Shown in pieces: positions 1-6,167 of a DNA stretch of 9,716 nucleotides (positions within the stretch are counted from its first letter, which is position 1; every line of letters begins with the position of its first letter). A program made the position numbers and the translations under genes. The DNA is from an uncultured Clostridia bacterium (GTDB lineage Bacteria > Bacillota > Clostridia > HGM11514). The notes below the pieces were generated by a model that had not been told where the DNA came from, did no database searches, and saw only the letters and a program-made list of their open reading frames with translations. Location of the stretch: NCBI GenBank assembly GCA_934489915.1, contig CAKSSZ010000041.1:1-9716 (forward strand), given 5' to 3'.

Positions 1-692
1 GCATAGGAGTTGCCCAGGTAGGTAGAATAAATATCCACTCCGGCGGCGCATAGCTCCGATTCATACCCGGCAGAGCTGAATTTGGGAGTACGGTGGCTGG
101 GGTCAACAGCGGTGACCGCTATGGTCTGGGGGAACTTTCCGGGGTAGCCGATGGTGTTTTTCCGGCGGCTCCCTTCATTGCCTGCGGCGCAGATCAGCGT
201 GATGCCGTGGGCATTGGCAGCCTTTAAAATTTCCTCATAGCCTTGGGAAGGTTCATCTGAGGAAAAGGACAAATTAACAATTTGCACTTTGCGGTGGATC
301 ATCCATTCCAGACTGCGGCGAATGGCGGGGAATTCCGCATTGCCGGCAGCGTCAAATGCCTTTGCCACATACATTCTGCAATTGGGTGCCATTCCCACTA
401 CGCCCGAACCGTTGCGGCGGGCACCGATAATACCGGCCACGTGGGTGCCGTGCCCGTTGTCGTCCTGGGGGGAGCGTGTGCCGGGGACAAAGCTGACTGC
501 GTCTGCAATGCCGTCGGCAAGATCCTTGTGGTGCAAATCAATACCGGTGTCAATAATCCCCACCCGTATGCCTGCCCCTGTCACTTCGCCCCATTCTAAC
601 GGTGCTCCCGCCATGCGGACGCCATAATCAATGACCTCCCGGGGTTGCTCGGATTTAATTTGAATGACTTTATAATCCGAAATTCGGTTCAT
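1..692 (-). CDS. Subtilisin-like (S8) serine protease, intracellular type, C-terminus cut by window edge
   Basis: The 230 complete codons encode the N-terminal two thirds of a subtilase. Catalytic Asp48 lies in VGIIDTGID, catalytic His81 in DNGHGTHVAGI, and the oxyanion Asn172 in CAAGNEG. The catalytic Ser (GTSMA motif) would lie just beyond base 1, so activity cannot be confirmed. There is no signal peptide and Asp48 sits close to the N-terminus, which fits Bacillus intracellular serine proteases (ISP) rather than secreted subtilisins or the larger Csp germination proteases. The ISP-type LIPY/F inhibitory motif is not evident; KVIQI occupies roughly that place. The start is supported by AGGAGG five bases upstream. 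Only 20 bases separate it from the dpaB stop, so it probably shares the dipicolinate operon transcript. The cytoplasmic location and a role in sporulation or mother-cell protein turnover are inferred. Confidence 0.9.
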   Translation of the reverse strand, partial: MNRISDYKVIQIKSEQPREVIDYGVRMAGAPLEWGEVTGAGIRVGIIDTGIDLHHKDLADGIADAVSFVPGTRSPQDDNGHGTHVAGIIGARRNGSGVVGMAPNCRMYVAKAFDAAGNAEFPAIRRSLEWMIHRKVQIVNLSFSSDEPSQGYEEILKAANAHGITLICAAGNEGSRRKNTIGYPGKFPQTIAVTAVDPSHRTPKFSSAGYESELCAAGVDIYSTYLGNSY

Positions 693-712
693 GGGTGCCT
701 CCTGCTGCCCGG

Positions 713-1285
713 CTATACCAGCACAGGCTGAATTTGCCGTCCCTGCAGCGCTTCTTCTAAGGTGGGCAGGATCAAATCCATATGCGCCACCAAGGAATTG
801 GGTTTTTTTTGCGGTGCGTCCTGACCGAAGGGAACCAAAAATACCTGAGCGGTATTGGCCAGCGCACCGATATTTTTCCCGCTGGCGCCTAAGCCGTCAT
901 TGGTGGAAACAGCCACGATTAACGGGTTTTGGTTTCTTAGGCTTGCCTTGGCGGCCATGGTCACGCAGGAATCGGTAATACCGCCTGCAAGCTTTGCCAG
1001 GGTGTTGCCGGTACAGGGAGCGATAATCATAGCGTCCAATAAATTTTTCGGGCCGATGGGCTCACTGTCCTTTACGGTATGAATGATCGGTTGCCCGGTA
1101 ATTTGTTCGATGGTAGTAATAAAATCCTTTGCCTTCCCAAAACGGGTGTCTGTTTGATAGGACATCTCAGACATAATCGGCAGTACGCGATAGCCTGCGT
1201 CAGCCACAGCCTGAATTTGGGGCACAACCTTGGCAAAGGTACAAAATGAGCCGGTCAGTGCAAAGCCCACTGTAAGCTTCTCCAT
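713..1285 (-). CDS. dpaB: Dipicolinate synthase subunit B
   Basis: This 190-residue protein matches SpoVFB/DpaB, the flavoprotein-like subunit that works with DpaA to convert the dihydrodipicolinate-pathway intermediate into dipicolinic acid in the mother cell; the acid is then loaded into the spore core with calcium. Family landmarks seen are TGSFCTF (11-17), TNTRFG-like TDTRFGKAKDF (46-56), GPKNLLDAMIIAPCTGNTLAKL (79-99, in part), AAKASLRNQNP (111-121), STNDGLG (127-133), VPFGQDAPQKKPNS (151-164) and the C-terminal QPVLV. Length is close to the roughly 200 residues of the Bacillus protein. An ATG at 1283-1285 gives the family N-terminus and has GGAGAA about eight bases upstream; the frame stays open further upstream but that extension overlaps dpaA and has no family resemblance. 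It lies 40 bases after dpaA and 20 before the protease gene, so all three probably form one operon. Confidence 0.95.
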   Translation of the reverse strand: MEKLTVGFALTGSFCTFAKVVPQIQAVADAGYRVLPIMSEMSYQTDTRFGKAKDFITTIEQITGQPIIHTVKDSEPIGPKNLLDAMIIAPCTGNTLAKLAGGITDSCVTMAAKASLRNQNPLIVAVSTNDGLGASGKNIGALANTAQVFLVPFGQDAPQKKPNSLVAHMDLILPTLEEALQGRQIQPVLV

Positions 1286-1302
1286 TCTGATTGTTCTCCG
1301 TT

Positions 1303-1327
1303 CTGCCGCATCAAGCGGCGGTTTTTT
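1303..1327 (+). other. Hairpin plus T tract in the dpaA-dpaB gap (terminator-like on the opposite strand)
   Basis: GCCGC (1305-1309), loop ATCAA, GCGGC (1315-1319), extended outward by a T-G wobble (1304/1320) and a C-G pair (1303/1321), gives a 7-bp stem. On the plus strand it is followed directly by six T residues (1322-1327), the layout of an intrinsic terminator. The genes here run on the minus strand, where the same hairpin has no U tract and lies between the dpaA stop codon and the dpaB ribosome binding site. It may stop antisense transcription or fold in the mRNA. It may also be chance; the stem is short. Confidence 0.4.
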
Positions 1328-2189
1328 AATTTGCTTCCTCCTGCAGGAGATGGAGAACGGTATCCTTAATGATTGTTCCGGCGGTAAGCGGGGCGACCTT
1401 TCCGGGGAGGGAAAGCGCCCAGACTGCATTTCGTCCCAGCTCTTTTGCGGCGGTGAAATCAATCCCGCCGGGCTTGGATGCCAAGTCCATCAGCAGTACC
1501 TCCGGCTTGGTTTTGGAAAGCAGCTGCCGGGGCAGTAAAAGAGCGGGGGCGGTGTTAAAAATTACATCAAACTCTCCTAAGCGCTGTTCCCGCTGTTCCA
1601 TGGGTAAGGGCTGATAGCCGTATGCTTCAATCCATGCCAGGTCTCCGCTGCGGCGGGCGGCACAGGTGACGCAGGCGCCCATTCCCTGCAGCCGGTGTGC
1701 CAGCAGCTTTCCGATTCTGCCAAAGCCTAAAATAAGGCACCGTGCGCCTGACAGGGTAATGGGCAGCTCTTCCATGGCGATGGCAACGGCGCCCTCTGCT
1801 GTGGGAACAGCATTTAAAATGTTCAGCTCTTCCCGGTGAAAATAATCTACAAACCGGCAGCCCGCCTCCCGGGCGCAGGACAATAGATGCAGCCCTGCTT
1901 TTCCCCCGGTATAAAGGGGCGTCTTGTTGGAAAACAGCTCTTCAAAGGGGAGTGTTCCGGCGGCGGTTCGCACCGTTTTATCGTCTGTGGAAACGGGCAG
2001 GGGCAGCAGTACCACGTCTGTATTTTGCATTGCCTCTTCCAGGCTGGCTGCCTTTTGAATACCATCCTGCAAGGGGCAGGCCTCCTCCGTTAAGTAACAG
2101 CGGACAGAATAGCCGTCCTCCGCCAATGCGCGGGCTGCGGAAACCTGCCTTAAATCTCCGCCGATGACGGTAAATGTCATTTGCTTCAT
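1326..2189 (-). CDS. dpaA: Dipicolinate synthase subunit A
   Basis: This 287-residue protein matches SpoVFA/DpaA, the NAD(P)-binding subunit of dipicolinate synthase. The N-terminal VIGGDLRQ (8-15) begins the first domain typical of the family. The Rossmann nucleotide loop is LGFGRIGK (154-161). Later family motifs are FNTAPALLL (211-219), LLMDLASKPGGIDF (232-245) and LPGKVAPLTAG (261-271). Length agrees with the usual 290-300 residues. The start at 2187-2189 has a strong GGAGGAGG with an eight-base spacer. It is the first gene of a minus-strand operon with dpaB and a subtilase. A sigma-K-type promoter lies about 50 bases upstream, consistent with mother-cell expression late in sporulation as known for the Bacillus spoVF operon. 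Unlike Bacillus subtilis, no asd, dapG or dapA gene follows dpaB here. Confidence 0.95.
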   Translation of the reverse strand: MKQMTFTVIGGDLRQVSAARALAEDGYSVRCYLTEEACPLQDGIQKAASLEEAMQNTDVVLLPLPVSTDDKTVRTAAGTLPFEELFSNKTPLYTGGKAGLHLLSCAREAGCRFVDYFHREELNILNAVPTAEGAVAIAMEELPITLSGARCLILGFGRIGKLLAHRLQGMGACVTCAARRSGDLAWIEAYGYQPLPMEQREQRLGEFDVIFNTAPALLLPRQLLSKTKPEVLLMDLASKPGGIDFTAAKELGRNAVWALSLPGKVAPLTAGTIIKDTVLHLLQEEAN

Positions 2190-2206
2190 TCAGGATACCT
2201 CCTCCC

Positions 2207-2227
2207 GGAGCCGTTGTTTTTGGCTCC
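2207..2227 (-). other. Leader hairpin of the dpaA mRNA
   Basis: On the transcript strand GGAGCC (2227-2222) and GGCTCC (2212-2207) form a perfect 6-bp stem around a nine-base, A-rich loop. The hairpin begins within a few bases of the start point expected from the sigma-K-like promoter and ends immediately before the GGAGGAGG ribosome binding site. A 5'-terminal stem of this sort could protect the mRNA from decay or limit ribosome access; both roles are inferred. Confidence 0.5.
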
Positions 2228-2235
2228 TTACACCT

Positions 2236-2263
2236 TATTGTATGCAGCGGGGCGGAAAGGGGT
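2236..2263 (-). promoter_or_regulatory. Sigma-K-type sporulation promoter of the dpaA operon
   Basis: Read on the minus strand, the -10 region is CATACAATA (2244-2236), a full match to the sigma-K consensus CATAnnnTA. AC at 2263-2262 lies 17 bases upstream, as expected for the minimal sigma-K -35 element. The predicted start point is near 2228-2230, giving a leader of about 40 bases. The -10 also resembles that of sigma-E, but no sigma-E type -35 (GCATATT-like) is present. The match fits the known sigma-K control of spoVF in Bacillus. Confidence 0.7.
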
Positions 2264-2330
2264 GTGAGGAAAAGGAAGCCACTGGACAGAATGCACAAAA
2301 ACATTTTTTATTTTTTGTTGGTTTTGCGAA

Positions 2331-2359
2331 TTGAAACTAAATAGGAAGTATGGTATAAT
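2331..2359 (+). promoter_or_regulatory. Sigma-A promoter of the 939-residue secreted protein
   Basis: TTGAAA (2331-2336), a 17-base spacer and TATAAT (2354-2359), with the extended TGG just before the -10, form a near-consensus vegetative promoter. An A/T-rich tract upstream (about 2296-2325) could act as an UP element. The predicted start is near 2366, leaving a leader of about 35 bases with no room for a riboswitch. AAGGAG at 2387-2392 stands eight bases before the ATG. Confidence 0.85.
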
Positions 2360-2400
2360 GGCATAGTAAAAAAATATATCCTATACAAGGAGATGATGAG

Positions 2401-5220
2401 ATGAAAAGATATGTAAGTCTTTTCGTGACCCTTCTGATGGTGCTTTGCACCTTGGGCAGCGTTGTTGTATTTGCGGACGAGGCTCCTGCGATTACAGACG
2501 GGTACATGGGCGGTATCCCCGCAGCGGGGCAATATCTCCACGTGGTTGTGGACGGTACTTATCAGGGCAAAACGTTTGAAAATGCGTTGACCTCTGAAGG
2601 CGCTTATGCCGTAACGGCAGATTATCAGTGGCAGTACGGCGAAGGGGAAAGCTGGACGGACGCTACCCCGGTGTCTCAGGCTACCAGAGTTTGTGAAGTT
2701 AAAAACGAAATGGTGGACAAGTATGTCCGCTGTATCGTAACCCCGAAGGTGGGAGATGCTGCCGGTGAGCCTTATACGGTGCAGTTCCCCGGGAAAATGC
2801 AACAAAACATAACCTGGAAGGATACGGTGCTGCATAATTATTCCTTTGACGACGCATCTGAAGCGAGCGTTCTGAGGGATTACGGCGCAAATTGCCTGAG
2901 CTATGATGCGGAACAAAAGGCAATGAAGCTGAGCGGCTGGCCGGTTACCTCGGAAAACGGGGAAGATCGGATCAAAGAAATTAAGGTTGGCTGGAAGTTT
3001 AACGTTCCGGTTACCGTTCGGACCGATTCTCAGATTTTAATTCGCTATAGCTTTTATACCGACCAGGGCACCATCTCCGGATGGCAGACCGGTGCGGAAG
3101 GCGGCGGCTTATTCTTTACCACGAAGGATGTTCCGACCGACCCGGTAAGAGGCGGTTTTTACGGTGCTCCTACGGTTACTGCAACCAAGAAGCAGGAGGA
3201 GGTTTCCTTTACTTCCTATGAAGTAGTAACCTCCGCCTGGAACAGCGGGAAGAAGCTGATTAACAAAGAGAACCCCTCCGGTGTGATGACTTCTGCCATG
3301 ATTGCCGACGCAGAGCAAACCTCAAATATTTGGTTCCACCCCCATATTCACGGTGGGAACGGTGCTTTGATCCAGGACGGCGCAACGGCGGTGTATACGG
3401 ATGACGTTCAGGTCATTCTGAAAACTGTTCCTTATACCGTGACCTATACCTCCGACGGGAAGATCTTAAAGACGGAAACGGTTGCCGGCGGCAGCAAAAC
3501 GCTTGCTTTGCCTGTTCCTGTCGGGCAAAAGGTAGCAACGCTGACCTGCAACGGTGAGGATCAGCTGAGCCGCGTAGCAGGGGATTCCTTCAGCCCGCGG
3601 CACCCGGTTTATCAGAATCTGACGGTTGATTTAACCTTTGAAAATGTTGAGGTAGCTCGGGTAAGCCTGGCAGGCAACCGGACCAATTATGTGGGCGTTG
3701 ACCGGGCGGCGGAAAAACTGAATGTGAAGGCGTATGATGCCGCCGGAGCTGAATATGATGTAACAGAATGGGACGGCATTACCTATGAAAGCTCCGATCC
3801 TTCTGTCTTTACCGTAACGACGGACGGAATGGTAGCTTCTACCGGTAAGCTGGGCAAAGCCTCTATCAGCGCAACCTATCAGGGCAAGACAGCGTCTGTT
3901 ATGATGCTCCGTTACCCGAAGGACGTGGAAGGCAGATCTGAATTTGCCGGACAGACCGCGCCTGTAAAAACAGACAGCGATGTGCCCTCCAAGTATTGGA
4001 AGACCGACATTGCAGGTCACTATAAGCAGGGCGCCTTCTCCTTGGGAACTTCTATTACACAAAAGACCTGGGGGCAGTGGGGCGTGTATGATATGCGTTT
4101 GTATGAAGGCCGGAATAACTGGAGCGATAAAGGCTATTATTCCACCGGAGCCTGGATGTATGACGACGGCGTAAGCCCTCATGCGATTTCCTGCGAAATG
4201 CATAATGTGGTGCAGTATAACGATAACGGCACATTGAAGGATATGAATCTGGATTTGCCGACCGATATGAGCTACGGTCAGTTTGCGGATTATTGGAAGG
4301 ACGCCACAGCCTTTGAAGGCGGGCTGAATGTGTCGGCGCAGCTGAATCAACCCTATTACTATGCGGAAGGGAAAGTAACCGCCGTTCCCAGAGGGAAGGG
4401 TTGGCATCAGGTGATCTATTCCTTAGGGAAGGATCTGGAATCTCAAAGCGGCTGGAGCACCTATGTATATATTGACGGTATTTTAGCGTATAAGAAAACA
4501 GTGATTAAGAGCGGCAGCGATCCTCACTTTGAGCTGAGAACCAAGTTCACCAAAACACCGGATTCTGCCGAGGATCCCATTACCGTTTATGAGCATGCGT
4601 TTGACGATTTTGTCATGGGCGGTTCTCTGGAAGCGGATATTCACGGCGTGCAGCTGAAAAAGACCGGGAACGGTACCGTGGCTGTGGCCGGCGCAGAGCT
4701 TGCAAACGACGGTTGGACCTATGTAACAGACGGTAAGAGCGTAGAAGTCACCTTGACTCCCGCCTCCAATTATGAAGTACAGTCTGTGAAGCTGGGCGAG
4801 CAGGATCTGCCGGTATCCTCTAACACTGTAACCTTAGAAGGATTAAGCGCAGACAGCGAGCTGAAGGTTGTGTTTGCTGAGAAGCCCCCGGTTGAGCCGG
4901 AAATTGCAAATGTGGAAACCGTCACCAGCTTTACCGAAGTGGAAGGGCAGCCTGCGGTATATATTTACAGTAAGCTGAATGATTTCACTGCCAGCGCTGA
5001 CGGAAAAGAAATGGGCATTAAGCTGTGGGTGAAGGGCAAATCTGCTAATAAGATTGCACTGCCCGCTATGATCAATGTTACCACAAAGGCAGAAGCAACT
5101 CCCGGTCAGGGATTTGCAATCAAGGCCTTTGGTGAGGCAATTAAGACTGATACGACTTACGTGGCACAGCCTTATGTAGGCGACCGGGAAGGCGAAGAAA
5201 AGGATATTCAATTTAAATAA
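2401..5220 (+). CDS. Large secreted multidomain protein with Ig-like (BIG2) and lectin-like modules, function unknown
   Basis: I do not recognise a named family for the whole 939-residue protein. A signal peptide (MKRY, hydrophobic core 5-23, probable cleavage after VFA at 25) shows export. Modules read from sequence are: 35-130, an Ig-like fold with DYQWQYGEGESWTDA and MVDKYVRCIVTP; 139-342, a beta-rich module starting NYSFDDA, possibly concanavalin/LamG-like; 344-415, a short InlB-repeat-like stretch (YTVTYTSDGKILKTE); 416-505, a good bacterial Ig-like group 2 domain (YESSDPSVFTV, DGMVASTGKLGKASISATY); 512-745, a second lectin-like module ending VYEHAFDDFVMGG; 747-827, an InlB/Flg_new-like repeat (VEVTLTPASNYEVQSVKL); 836-939, a beta-rich C-terminal domain. 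There is no LPXTG, SLH, dockerin or C-terminal membrane segment. It stands alone between its own promoter and terminator. It may bind glycans or a surface; no catalytic motif was identified. Confidence 0.9.
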   Translation: MKRYVSLFVTLLMVLCTLGSVVVFADEAPAITDGYMGGIPAAGQYLHVVVDGTYQGKTFENALTSEGAYAVTADYQWQYGEGESWTDATPVSQATRVCEVKNEMVDKYVRCIVTPKVGDAAGEPYTVQFPGKMQQNITWKDTVLHNYSFDDASEASVLRDYGANCLSYDAEQKAMKLSGWPVTSENGEDRIKEIKVGWKFNVPVTVRTDSQILIRYSFYTDQGTISGWQTGAEGGGLFFTTKDVPTDPVRGGFYGAPTVTATKKQEEVSFTSYEVVTSAWNSGKKLINKENPSGVMTSAMIADAEQTSNIWFHPHIHGGNGALIQDGATAVYTDDVQVILKTVPYTVTYTSDGKILKTETVAGGSKTLALPVPVGQKVATLTCNGEDQLSRVAGDSFSPRHPVYQNLTVDLTFENVEVARVSLAGNRTNYVGVDRAAEKLNVKAYDAAGAEYDVTEWDGITYESSDPSVFTVTTDGMVASTGKLGKASISATYQGKTASVMMLRYPKDVEGRSEFAGQTAPVKTDSDVPSKYWKTDIAGHYKQGAFSLGTSITQKTWGQWGVYDMRLYEGRNNWSDKGYYSTGAWMYDDGVSPHAISCEMHNVVQYNDNGTLKDMNLDLPTDMSYGQFADYWKDATAFEGGLNVSAQLNQPYYYAEGKVTAVPRGKGWHQVIYSLGKDLESQSGWSTYVYIDGILAYKKTVIKSGSDPHFELRTKFTKTPDSAEDPITVYEHAFDDFVMGGSLEADIHGVQLKKTGNGTVAVAGAELANDGWTYVTDGKSVEVTLTPASNYEVQSVKLGEQDLPVSSNTVTLEGLSADSELKVVFAEKPPVEPEIANVETVTSFTEVEGQPAVYIYSKLNDFTASADGKEMGIKLWVKGKSANKIALPAMINVTTKAEATPGQGFAIKAFGEAIKTDTTYVAQPYVGDREGEEKDIQFK

Positions 5221-5248
5221 AAAAGTAAGAGGGAAAATGACTTGACCG

Positions 5249-5291
5249 AGAACAGCCGCCGCACCAAAATGGTGCGGCGGCTGTTCTTTTT
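5249..5291 (+). terminator. Rho-independent terminator of the secreted-protein gene
   Basis: Bases 5249-5266 pair perfectly with 5270-5287 (18 bp, GC-rich centre CAGCCGCCGCACC) around an AAA loop, followed by a T run to 5291. It begins 28 bases after the stop codon. On the opposite strand the stem is preceded by A residues and followed by a sequence without a T run, so it should work mainly in the plus direction. It lies between two convergent transcription units. Confidence 0.95.
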
Positions 5292-5348
5292 AAACGGTTG
5301 GAACAAAATAGCGTCAATGCCGGTAGCTGCACAACCGGATACAACGGT

Positions 5349-6167
5349 TCAGGAAAGGGAATAAGGGACGGGAACCCTGTTTTCATAATAATACGCAGCG
5401 GTAAAGCCAATTTCTTTTGCAATATCCGCACCCCGCTGTAACCCGCAGGCGAGCCGGTCGGGGCGGTGGGCGTCACTGCCCAATGTAATCCTGCGCCCGC
5501 CCAAATCATAATAGCGTTTTAAAATCGAAGGAGAGGGCATCAGCTCCCCCCAATCCGTTTCAATGCCGGAGGTGTTCAGCTCTAATCCGATTCCCCGCCG
5601 AATGATGGTTTTTAAAATTTCTTCAATAATTTCCTGCTGCTTGTCCAAACAAACTCCCCGATGGAGCCGACCGTTTAAATAGCGCAGCGGGAGAGTGAGG
5701 TGGGTGAGGACATCAAAATCCATTTGAGTTGCCATTTCCAGCATATGTTCATAGTAACGGACTAAAAACTGACGGATTTGCTCCTCATCAAAATCAGCAA
5801 GACACCGGTAACCGGTATACCCTTCTGCAATTTCTCTCCCGGTCAGCTTGGTATGCAAGGATCCTAATACCACGTCAAAGGAGCAATCCTGTAAAAGACG
5901 GTTCCATTCTTCTTTTTCATAAATACCGTCGCCGATTTCTACCCCACGGAGGATTTTCAGCCGTCCCGCATAGCTTTTTTGCAGATGCTGGGCTGCCTGA
6001 CCGGAGGCGCGGATGTGGTCATAACCCAGACGATCAATCAGATCGCAATGATCGGTAAACGCCAAGCCTGCCAGTCCCTTTTTGATCGCTTGAGCGCAAG
6101 CTTCTTCCATATCCGCTTCCGAATCGTGGGAAAAGCGGCTGTGAACGTGCATATCATATTGCTTCAT
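5349..6167 (-). CDS. PHP-domain phosphoesterase, histidinol-phosphatase (HisK/HisJ) family
   Basis: This 272-residue protein has the PHP metal-site signature throughout: HVH (7-9), TDHC with His40, GVEIG with Glu77, LGSLH with His105, LTH with His156 and GSDAH with Asp232 and His234. Length fits PHP-type histidinol-phosphatases (about 255-280), cytoplasmic enzymes that dephosphorylate L-histidinol phosphate in histidine synthesis. No other his gene is in view, and relatives act on other phosphoesters, so the substrate is uncertain. The ATG overlaps the kinase stop codon (ATGA), pointing to coupled translation; the nearest ribosome binding site, AAGGAG at 6181-6186, is 13 bases away, rather far for independent initiation. 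It is the last gene of the regulator-kinase operon and converges on the secreted-protein gene. Confidence 0.88.
   Translation of the reverse strand: MKQYDMHVHSRFSHDSEADMEEACAQAIKKGLAGLAFTDHCDLIDRLGYDHIRASGQAAQHLQKSYAGRLKILRGVEIGDGIYEKEEWNRLLQDCSFDVVLGSLHTKLTGREIAEGYTGYRCLADFDEEQIRQFLVRYYEHMLEMATQMDFDVLTHLTLPLRYLNGRLHRGVCLDKQQEIIEEILKTIIRRGIGLELNTSGIETDWGELMPSPSILKRYYDLGGRRITLGSDAHRPDRLACGLQRGADIAKEIGFTAAYYYENRVPVPYSLS

Noticed and set aside
282..627. Two overlapping plus-strand frames over the protease
   Set aside because: Both are antisense to the subtilase coding frame, which carries the D, H and N active-site motifs.
1286..1462. Upstream extension of dpaB to 249 codons
   Set aside because: The extension overlaps dpaA and has no resemblance to DpaB; the ATG at 1285 gives the family N-terminus and has a ribosome binding site.
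2236..2244. Sigma-E reading of the dpaA -10 element
   Set aside because: CATACAAT fits a sigma-E -10, but no GCATATT-like -35 exists at the needed distance, whereas the sigma-K AC is at the right place.
2440..2455. Cys16 of the secreted protein as a lipoprotein attachment site
   Set aside because: The residues before Cys16 are LMVL, which lack the small residue required at the -1 position of a lipobox; cleavage after VFA at 25 is more likely.
3631..4407. Open frame of 258 codons on the minus strand inside the secreted-protein gene
   Set aside because: It is fully antisense to a well-supported gene, lacks a ribosome binding site and family motifs, and its low-complexity hydrophobic/His-rich translation is typical of a shadow frame.
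5295..5338. CGGTTG/CAACCG and CCGGT/ACCGG inverted repeats downstream of the PHP gene
   Set aside because: Stems are five to six pairs with long loops and no T tract, so they do not make a convincing terminator.
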